From positions 434,001-498,000 of the forward strand of contig JANQPL010000017.1 in the NCBI GenBank assembly GCA_028289425.1: 64,000 bases of DNA. Reading direction: 5' to 3'. Position 1 is the first letter of the stretch; every line of letters starts with the position of its first letter. A model generated the notes under the pieces. It was given only the letters and a program-made list of their open reading frames with translations, had not been told where the DNA came from and searched no databases. Below are positions 46,019 through 52,861 of this stretch, piece after piece. Origin of the DNA: Alphaproteobacteria bacterium (GTDB lineage Bacteria > Pseudomonadota > Alphaproteobacteria > JANQMY01). Position numbers and translations under genes: made by a program.

Positions 46019-46060
46019 TATTGTCGGTTGGTCAAAGCGCTTCCACTGGGGCTTTTGCGT

Positions 46061-47089
46061 ATGAACCGATCTGTAAACTGGCTGTTTGTGGGCGCCGCCA
46101 TTGCCGCTGCGCTCCTGCTGCTTGTGGCCTTCTATTTTGCCTTGCGGATATGGCCAACGCCGGCGTCGAGTGTCCAGGCGGATACCTGCTTATCCGTTTC
46201 GGCAGAAGCTATGGTAACTGGGCAAGGCCGGTCAGGAATGGTTTGGGTGGCGCCGGGTGTTGGCCAGATGGGTTCAAAGCGCGGGTACCGTGAAGAGTAC
46301 CCGGTCAAGGACGTCACAACGTCCGGCTTTTGGATCGACGCCCACGAAATCACCAACGCCCAGTTCGAAGCGTTTGTCGACGCGACCCGCTACATCACAA
46401 ATGCGGAACGTGCGGCGGAACTAGGGTTTCCCGACAATGGTTCCTATGTGTTTGCTTTCGACCGCACCGGAAGTTGGCGATTTGTGAAGGGAGCCAATTG
46501 GCGTCATCCGGAAGGCCCCGGCAGCACGATTGAAGGGCGCCCCAACGACCCGGTGGTGCAAGTCTCTCTTGCCGATGCCCGGGCATACGCCAAATGGGTC
46601 GGACGCGACCTGCCAACAGAAGCCCAATGGGAATACGCGGCACGGGGCGGGACGGGGCCTTCAGAATTTCCGTGGGGGGATGAATTGCAGCCCGCCGATC
46701 AATTCATGGCCAATACTTGGCAGGGCTTTTTTCCCTTCAGCAATACGGGCGAAGACGGATTTTACAAGCGGGCACCGGTCGGCTGTTTTGCGGCAAACGG
46801 CTATGGTCTTTACGATATGATCGGCAATGTATGGGAGCTGACCCAATCCGCTTACTACGGCGATCATTCCGAAGCGGCGTTAATCGACGACAAGCCGGGC
46901 CATGATGCGCGCCAGCCCGGCGTTCCCGTGGCTGTGATCAAGGGCGGCTCATTTTTGTGTGCCGAGAATTTCTGCCGCCGATATCGGGCGAGCGCCCGGC
47001 AGCCGCAGGACACGGCATTAGGCACGAATCACATCGGATTCAGAACGGTGCTTCGCGCCGATGCCCCCACAGATAATGTACCGCGCTGA
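46061..47089 (+). CDS. Membrane-anchored formylglycine-generating enzyme (FGE/SUMF1 family)
   Basis: 342 residues from ATG 46061. An N-terminal helix (about 5-27, WLFVGAAIAAALLLLVAFYF) acts as signal anchor, placing the catalytic domain in the periplasm. The FGE fold shows GGxxMGS-like GMVWVAPGVGQMGS, NAQFEAFVDATRY, LPTEAQWEYAARGG, GNVWELTQS and IKGGSFLCAENFCRRYRASA. Cys300 and Cys305 match in spacing the two catalytic cysteines of human FGE (336 and 341), so this is probably an active enzyme, unlike EgtB or PvdO relatives. It would oxidise the CTPTR Cys of the sulfatase at 41702. Confidence 0.85.
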   Translation: MNRSVNWLFVGAAIAAALLLLVAFYFALRIWPTPASSVQADTCLSVSAEAMVTGQGRSGMVWVAPGVGQMGSKRGYREEYPVKDVTTSGFWIDAHEITNAQFEAFVDATRYITNAERAAELGFPDNGSYVFAFDRTGSWRFVKGANWRHPEGPGSTIEGRPNDPVVQVSLADARAYAKWVGRDLPTEAQWEYAARGGTGPSEFPWGDELQPADQFMANTWQGFFPFSNTGEDGFYKRAPVGCFAANGYGLYDMIGNVWELTQSAYYGDHSEAALIDDKPGHDARQPGVPVAVIKGGSFLCAENFCRRYRASARQPQDTALGTNHIGFRTVLRADAPTDNVPR

Positions 47090-47219
47090 AGGCCGAAATG
47101 GGTTTCCCACATTAGAGTCCGCGGCGCGGAAATAGGGGTCGCGCCGTGCAACGTATGGAGTGCGTTGAATTTTTGCCGAAGTCGGGTAAACTTTGACATC
47201 GCGTACGCTGGGGGGCGGC

Positions 47220-48404
47220 ATGGGGGCTCATCCACTTGAACATCGACTGTCGGCATCGGGGCCCAAGCGCATTCTTGCGCTTGATGGCGGTGGCGTTCGT
47301 GGCATCTTGACGCTGAGCTATCTTGAACGCATTGAGCAGATTCTCGGCGAAAGGTATGGCAACCGGGACTTCCGGCTGTCGGATTACTTCGATCTGATCG
47401 GCGGCACGTCGACGGGCGCAATCATTGCGAGCGGCCTGTCCCTTGGCAAACCAGTCTCCGAGTTGATTGATCTTTACTTGGCGATGTCCAGCCAGATCTT
47501 TCCACGCAATAAGGATGGTCTGGGATTGTTTGCGACCAAGTATCGTTCGCGTCCTTTGCGGCAGCAACTCAGGGAAGAGTTGGGATCTCAAACGATGGGC
47601 TCGACGGAAATTCAGACCGGCCTGGCCATCGTTGCGAAACGGTTGGATACGGGCAGCACGTGGATCGTGCACAATAATCCGAACGGCCGCTATTATGATC
47701 AACAGGCCGATGGCGGCAATGGGTTTCCGAACAAAAGCTATCTTGTCCGTCAGGTTGTGCGTGCGAGCACGGCGGCGCCACACTACTTCATGCCGGAATT
47801 TATCCCGGTGTTGCAGGGCCTCTATCAGCTGCCGGTTACTCTCGGTCAACATGGCGCTTTTGTCGACGGCGGCGTGAGCCCGCACAACAATCCGGCCCTT
47901 CTCTTGTTCATGATGGCGACTATTGAGGGCTATAACCTCAATTGGGAGATGGGTGATGATCGGCTAAAGATCGTCTCCGTAGGTACCGGCACGGCGCCAT
48001 TCAAATTGGCCAAGTGGCGCATTCGGTATCGGCCGGCAGCATGGCTTGCCAGCAGCGCTTTGTTGTCCATGATGAACGATAGCGATCAACTGGTTCAGAC
48101 CATGATGCAATGGATGGGTTCAACCGACAAACCGTGGCCGATCGATTCAGAAATCGGCGATTTAGGTGGGTCGTCATTCGGGGGGCAGAAGTTCTTCCGC
48201 TACAGCAGATACAATGTGGAACTGTCGCGCGATTGGCTGAGGGATAATCTGAATGAAGAGTATTCCAAGCGACAGCTGAAGAGACTCAAGCGAATGGACC
48301 GATCGCAAAGTGCACCGCAGTTGTTGGAACTGGGGCGCAGAGCCGCTGAGTTACAGGTCGCCCGCGAAGACTTTGAAGCGCAGTTCGATATTCGTTCTGA
48401 TTGA
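47220..48404 (+). CDS. Patatin-like phospholipase (CapV-like)
   Basis: 394 residues from ATG 47220; an in-frame TTG lies at 47193. The patatin fold is clear: oxyanion loop DGGGVRGI, nucleophile Ser64 in GTSTGAI, and Asp216 in VDGGVSPHNNPA, forming the Ser-Asp dyad. Architecture and length resemble the bacterial cytosolic patatins that act as CBASS effectors, which cut membrane phospholipids once activated. No CD-NTase gene is nearby. It may be part of the conflict-like island to its right, or an independent lipase. It is 41 bp from the convergent gene at 48446. Confidence 0.88.
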   Translation: MGAHPLEHRLSASGPKRILALDGGGVRGILTLSYLERIEQILGERYGNRDFRLSDYFDLIGGTSTGAIIASGLSLGKPVSELIDLYLAMSSQIFPRNKDGLGLFATKYRSRPLRQQLREELGSQTMGSTEIQTGLAIVAKRLDTGSTWIVHNNPNGRYYDQQADGGNGFPNKSYLVRQVVRASTAAPHYFMPEFIPVLQGLYQLPVTLGQHGAFVDGGVSPHNNPALLLFMMATIEGYNLNWEMGDDRLKIVSVGTGTAPFKLAKWRIRYRPAAWLASSALLSMMNDSDQLVQTMMQWMGSTDKPWPIDSEIGDLGGSSFGGQKFFRYSRYNVELSRDWLRDNLNEEYSKRQLKRLKRMDRSQSAPQLLELGRRAAELQVAREDFEAQFDIRSD

Positions 48405-48445
48405 CCTAATCATCCACTAGGCCGGTGTGGCTGTTCCGGTGCTTC

Positions 48446-49456
48446 TTATTCTGACGGCGCATTCAAATGCCAAAGGTACTCGAATTCCGAAAAGCAGCTT
48501 TTGTATATTGGATCATCGTAATGGGCCAGGATCAGCGGTGATTGAGGCGTGTTGGCTGAAAACAAATACATGACAACGCACATTTCTTGGTCAGAACGCA
48601 CGAGTTGCTGATGTGGGATGCCGCGCTTTAGTTTTCGGAAAATGATGTTTTCAGACCTGGCGGCCAGGTCCTCATAGATCTTGTTCGCTTCGCTAATCAT
48701 CTCCTGAACAATCCGCACGCTGTTGCTTGTGGTGTGATGCGTGTTAAGCCAGACGGGAAGCGCGTCGTTTTCACTGTCCATGATCATTATGCGAACTTTT
48801 ACATTGCGGTCCGAAGCCCGTTGGAATTCATCCATGAGCTCTCGATACTGAGTCCAGCCCCGCATCGACACGCCCAATATGTCGATGTGAGTTTGCGCTT
48901 TGGTCACCATGTCAAACCAAAAGTCGGAGGTGACGATCTTTTCCGCTTTTTCATAAGCGGAAAGGCCCCCCGAAGACTGCCCCAGTGGCGACAGGTTTTG
49001 GCCGAAGGGGACTTGGGGACTCCGTGACGAGGATCTGAGGGCGGAGATGCGCTCGACAATTTGTTTTTTGTAGATGCCTTCATTGATCGGCCGTGGTTTC
49101 AGGTCGTATTCGATGGTGCGCATATCGTGAATGTCGAACGGGAGATACTGTCCTTTCTCGATCATCGAAATGACGGGACGCCCCGCCGACTGGGCGATCG
49201 CCAACTCGTAAAAAACGTTCGGATTGTGATAGGTGAGCACCGCGATTACGAAATCTTCCGACAGGATAGAGTGAATCATCTGTTCGGTGATTTTGCCGGG
49301 CTCTTGCGTATGGTCGGCGCGATAGCCGTGTATGCCCAGTTCATCCAAGGCAGGCTTGATGATGAAGTCGAAGACATCGTCCGCATGCTCGCGCATCGCG
49401 GACCCTTCTTCGGATATTGGGCTGATCACAAAACAGGTTGCGGTGGTATCGCTCAC
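48446..49456 (-). CDS. TIR/deoxyribosyltransferase-like protein with PLD-like C-terminus
   Basis: 336 residues from GTG 49456. Residues 1-150 show the nucleoside-deoxyribosyltransferase/TIR-like pattern: CFVISPISEEGS, DDVFDFIIKPALDELGI, DFVIAVLTYHNPNVFYELAIAQ with Glu84 as the probable catalytic acid. The C-terminal part (about 180-330; ILGVSMRGWTQY, KVRIMIMDSEND) suggests a PLD-like fold without an intact HKD motif, so it may bind rather than cut. Its start overlaps the upstream gene stop by four bases (GTGA), coupling the two. NAD or nucleotide cleavage is inferred, not shown. Confidence 0.65.
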   Translation of the reverse strand: MSDTTATCFVISPISEEGSAMREHADDVFDFIIKPALDELGIHGYRADHTQEPGKITEQMIHSILSEDFVIAVLTYHNPNVFYELAIAQSAGRPVISMIEKGQYLPFDIHDMRTIEYDLKPRPINEGIYKKQIVERISALRSSSRSPQVPFGQNLSPLGQSSGGLSAYEKAEKIVTSDFWFDMVTKAQTHIDILGVSMRGWTQYRELMDEFQRASDRNVKVRIMIMDSENDALPVWLNTHHTTSNSVRIVQEMISEANKIYEDLAARSENIIFRKLKRGIPHQQLVRSDQEMCVVMYLFSANTPQSPLILAHYDDPIYKSCFSEFEYLWHLNAPSE

Positions 49457-51462
49457 GAGGCCAAAACCTGTTTCAGGTCAATATTTGTCATATGCCCCCC
49501 ATGTCGTTTAACCATTTCAATCATATCGGCGGTGCCGCCGGCCCCGCCACTGGGTCCGCCGTCATAGAGTGTGACGATGTTGGCTTTGTCCTTTCCCCAT
49601 GCGACGGTGTTGTAATAGAGCCGTAAATTATTGCGGACATAATCGTCAGGAAGTCCTTTTCCCTTGGCTGCAATCGGCGGCCCTAAATCATATTGCAAAT
49701 CTAGCCGTTCTTCGGCCCGGTCCCAAACGGATTCGAAGAGGCTGAGCCACAGATCGCCCCCAAAGGCGACCGAATGCTCAATAAATTCGACTCGATGATG
49801 TGGGAGATATAGATGAAGTTTCATGCCACGCTTCAAGGCTTCATCCGCAAACAGAAGATCGCCCCCGCAAGCACCGCTTGAAAGCGCAAGATCATCTTTG
49901 TTGGCCCCTAACCGGTCGAGATACACGGCAATGGCATCGCGTACTTTGCGAATGTCGCTGTCGATGTTCGGAAAACGGGGCGCATCTCGGTCGGGCAGGT
50001 CCACCATATGGCCCACAAACAAGACCGACTTGTTTGGGACGAAGTCGGGCGTGTACCTCTCAAGCCGAAAATCGAGCTCGGTGAGGTACCCACTCACCAC
50101 ATCTTCTTGAAAACCCAATCTTTGGAACAGCAAGAGCTGTTGCCGTGTGGAGGCAAGTTTGAAGAGATCCTGGCCGGCACACTCCACCGCCCGGCCCAGT
50201 GCGTCTTCCGCCCGGTCAAGGTTTCCCGCGGTGAATTCCAGCTCTAACAAAGAAGCGTGGGCATAATAATTGCCTTCCGACTTCATCATGTCTGCCAATA
50301 TCGCCCAGCGCACCGCCCCAATTACATCGTGTCCGACCGGGTCGCCCGCGCCGACATGATGACGCAAGGCCTCCAGGGTCGTTACATTAACCCCCGTATA
50401 GTGGTTTGACGGGCAGATCTGAAATCCTTCGCGATAGCGCCGAATGGATTGGGATAGCGGTGTGTTGGCCCGTCGCGCAAGTTCTTTGGCCTCCTCGACG
50501 GACTCAGCGTCTTTCCAACGCTCCAGCCAATCGTCCTTGGCGATGCGCCCCAAATTCCCCAGTGTTTCCGCTTCGTGATCGGTCGCCAATAGGCCGATTG
50601 CCTGTAAACGCGGATCCTGGCGCTGTTTCGAAAGCGTGTCTTCCAAGAGCGTGCGCGCCTTGTTGCGCTCTCCCAACCGGTTATGGGCAAGTGCTTGCTG
50701 CTGCATACTGACTAAGTCGAAATCGTCAATGTCGAGCGCGCGCTGGAATTGATCAATCGCCAATTCATAGGAGCGCAGTGAGATCAAGGCCTTGCCGGCG
50801 GCGCGGCGGGCTTCCAGTTGGAAGCCCATGGCCGGCGGGTCTTCGGCCAACACCATAATGTCGCCGGCGCGATTCTTGTCCTTCGCTTCGGTAAGACGCT
50901 GCGTCCACCGGTCATAACCGTTCCAAAAACCGTCTGCCTCATTGACGCGCAACCTTTTCCATTCGGGCTCTTCTAGGTTTTTGAGCAAATGGTAGATCGG
51001 ACTGCTGCGTACACGGATGGTCTCTGCCGCCGCCTGCAAGGCACGCTTGGTCAATCGGCTGCGGTCGTCCTCCAGAAAGGCGGGGTCCGGGCGGCCGCCT
51101 TTCAGGTGATACTTCTCGATTTTCTCGGTCGTAATATTGAAGGGGATCCTGTCCCGGCAGGCCAGCATGATTACGCCACCGGTGCGCAAGGCATGGCGTG
51201 CCCCCAGCTCATACCACACATTGGGATTGTCGATGGTGATGTCGGCGATCACCAGGTCCGAGATGAGCAGCCGTTGAAACATGTCCAACGGAATGTTGCT
51301 TCGTGGATCTTCCAACCGGTCGCACCGATCAACGGCATAACCCGCGGCCCTGACCGCCGGTTCGATAAGGTCTTCATAGACGGCGTCGAAATCGATGAGG
51401 TCGCCGGAGCCGTCCACCAGGTTTGGCTTCTCAAAAAAAGGCATGCTTACAAAGGCATACAT
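49453..51462 (-). CDS. TIR-like / TPR (TRAFs-binding type) / SLOG-like protein
   Basis: 669 residues from ATG 51462, which has GGAGGG 6 bp upstream; the frame extends to 51591 but that part is not protein-like. Domains: 1-150 TIR/deoxyribosyltransferase-like (YAFVSMPFFEKPN, LVIADITIDNPNVWYELGARHA, Glu85); 150-480 helical TPR module of TRAFs-binding type (NHYTGVNVTTL near residue 355); 500-640 a Rossmann-like SLOG-type domain (SVLFVGHMVDLPDR, SSGACGGDLLFADEALKRG). SLOG domains bind or make nucleotide ligands. The protein could thus sense, relay and act in a conflict pathway. Confidence 0.7.
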   Translation of the reverse strand: MYAFVSMPFFEKPNLVDGSGDLIDFDAVYEDLIEPAVRAAGYAVDRCDRLEDPRSNIPLDMFQRLLISDLVIADITIDNPNVWYELGARHALRTGGVIMLACRDRIPFNITTEKIEKYHLKGGRPDPAFLEDDRSRLTKRALQAAAETIRVRSSPIYHLLKNLEEPEWKRLRVNEADGFWNGYDRWTQRLTEAKDKNRAGDIMVLAEDPPAMGFQLEARRAAGKALISLRSYELAIDQFQRALDIDDFDLVSMQQQALAHNRLGERNKARTLLEDTLSKQRQDPRLQAIGLLATDHEAETLGNLGRIAKDDWLERWKDAESVEEAKELARRANTPLSQSIRRYREGFQICPSNHYTGVNVTTLEALRHHVGAGDPVGHDVIGAVRWAILADMMKSEGNYYAHASLLELEFTAGNLDRAEDALGRAVECAGQDLFKLASTRQQLLLFQRLGFQEDVVSGYLTELDFRLERYTPDFVPNKSVLFVGHMVDLPDRDAPRFPNIDSDIRKVRDAIAVYLDRLGANKDDLALSSGACGGDLLFADEALKRGMKLHLYLPHHRVEFIEHSVAFGGDLWLSLFESVWDRAEERLDLQYDLGPPIAAKGKGLPDDYVRNNLRLYYNTVAWGKDKANIVTLYDGGPSGGAGGTADMIEMVKRHGGHMTNIDLKQVLAS

Positions 51463-51723
51463 CAGGGTCCCTCCCGCCGCAGACCGTGCCCAGAGTATGC
51501 CAAAGACATATCCTTGGAAAAAGGTGGGCGCCTGGGATTCATCCGGTGTGGACATATGGCGGACCACCGCCTCCGCGGGAATTTTGGCCAAAGGCCAGGT
51601 AGTCGGCCAAAAAAGCTGCTCACATCAGCCCAAATTTGATCGTCTCGTCACTCATCATACTGACTCAACAAGTGTTCCAAGCTGGGATAGAGTTTGAACT
51701 AAGGGACTGTTGAGGCCGAAAAA
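51463..51723. promoter_or_regulatory. Divergent intergenic region of the island
   Basis: 261 bp between the start of the TIR-TPR-SLOG gene (minus) and the GH108 gene (plus). It must hold promoters in both directions. I see no strong -35/-10 pair, no inverted repeat over 6 bp and no encoded regulator beside it. Confidence 0.4.
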
Positions 51724-52857
51724 ATGAACTCAGCAAAAACCATCAATATCGATGCGGTAGAGTTGGAATTGGCGGATCGCTGGGCCGAGTTGGAGCGCTT
51801 GGGCACCCAAGACCCTGAACAGCTCACCGCGGCTGTGAAGTGTTTTCAAGAAGCCTGCCGGCAGTCGGACCACCTCACGGCCGACCAAGGCGAGCGGCTC
51901 GCGGAACACGTGGCGTGGAGCTTCGGCCCCCTCCTTCGCGCGCTTGAGGAGGGGCGCAGCCTGGAAAGTTTGTCCGTATACGATGACGGTTATGAATGCT
52001 TGACCGCACTCAACCGGCGCCAGGCCCTTCGGCGCCTGATCATGGGCGCGGTGGCGGGCGCAACGCTTGTCAGCACTGTTGCCACGTCCAATGCCGCCCC
52101 CAGCTTTTCCCATGGCCCGGATCCTGAACCTATCGTGATGGAGCTTGTCGTTGACGTCGCGATCCGAGCGGCGGAAGAAAGCAGCGCGCTGCCGGGTCTG
52201 CCCTCCGGCGCGGCGGATTTGTTCGAGCGGTCCATGTCTTTCACCGCGAAATGGGAAGGCGGGTTTAGCGATCATGTAGCGGATCGTGGTGGCGCCACCA
52301 AATATGGGGTTACTCAGGGATTGTTGGACGCGGTGAGGGAACGCGATGGCGAACCGCCGATGGATGTCCGTGATCTGACCAAAGATCAGGCCTTGGAAAT
52401 CTACAGAAGTGAGTTTTGGATACCATGCCGGTGCGATAAACTACCTGAACGGGTTGCTATGTGGGTCCTTGATACGGCGGTCAATTCGGGAATGTACCGG
52501 GCCATTAAAATGTTACAAGCAGAAGTGGGGGCGAAGGCCGACGGAAAACTTGGACCGAAATCACTGGCGAAGGTACATGCACAGGACCCGCATGATCTGT
52601 TCAATCGGCTCATCGATGCAAGGGCAAAATTTGTCAGCGCCATTGTCGAGAAAGACCAGTCTCAGTCTGTCTTTCTGAAAGGGTGGGAAAACCGAATATA
52701 CGATATGCGCGTGTTTGCCGACGCGCGTGGGTTCGAGACCATTGAGCAATTTGGCTCGCATATTCAGCGTTGGTGGCAGCTGCTGAAGAAAAATCCGGCT
52801 ACTGATGATCCAGTAGGCCATTTGTCCGACAATGACTTCCCTGGCGTGCCCGTGTGA
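51724..52857 (+). CDS. GH108 lysozyme-like protein with cytoplasmic N-domain and internal membrane segment
   Basis: 377 residues. Residues 1-96 are a soluble, acidic, helical domain with no signal peptide. At 97-125 NRRQALRRLIMGAVAGATLV forms a twin-Arg-like charged patch plus hydrophobic helix ending SNAA, so the remainder would be exported or periplasmic. Residues 170-340 match GH108 muramidases: KWEGGFSDH with catalytic Glu178, DRGGATKYGVT, then a peptidoglycan-binding part (NSGMYRAIKMLQ, DGKLGPKSL). It presumably cuts peptidoglycan. The next gene begins 4 bp after its stop. Confidence 0.75.
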   Translation: MNSAKTINIDAVELELADRWAELERLGTQDPEQLTAAVKCFQEACRQSDHLTADQGERLAEHVAWSFGPLLRALEEGRSLESLSVYDDGYECLTALNRRQALRRLIMGAVAGATLVSTVATSNAAPSFSHGPDPEPIVMELVVDVAIRAAEESSALPGLPSGAADLFERSMSFTAKWEGGFSDHVADRGGATKYGVTQGLLDAVRERDGEPPMDVRDLTKDQALEIYRSEFWIPCRCDKLPERVAMWVLDTAVNSGMYRAIKMLQAEVGAKADGKLGPKSLAKVHAQDPHDLFNRLIDARAKFVSAIVEKDQSQSVFLKGWENRIYDMRVFADARGFETIEQFGSHIQRWWQLLKKNPATDDPVGHLSDNDFPGVPV

Positions 52858-52861
52858 TGTG

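Noticed and set aside
46061-47089. FGE-fold protein as variable target of a diversity-generating retroelement
   Set aside because: No reverse transcriptase, template repeat or adenine-biased repeat near it; both catalytic cysteines are kept, favouring an active FGE.
47220-51462. A complete CBASS system around the patatin gene
   Set aside because: No CD-NTase, E1/E2-like or HORMA/TRIP13 gene is encoded within the window, so only a looser conflict-system hypothesis is kept.
51724-52857. GH108 gene as part of a prophage lysis cassette
   Set aside because: No holin, spanin, integrase, capsid or tail gene in the window, and the N-terminal domain plus internal membrane segment is not typical of phage endolysins.
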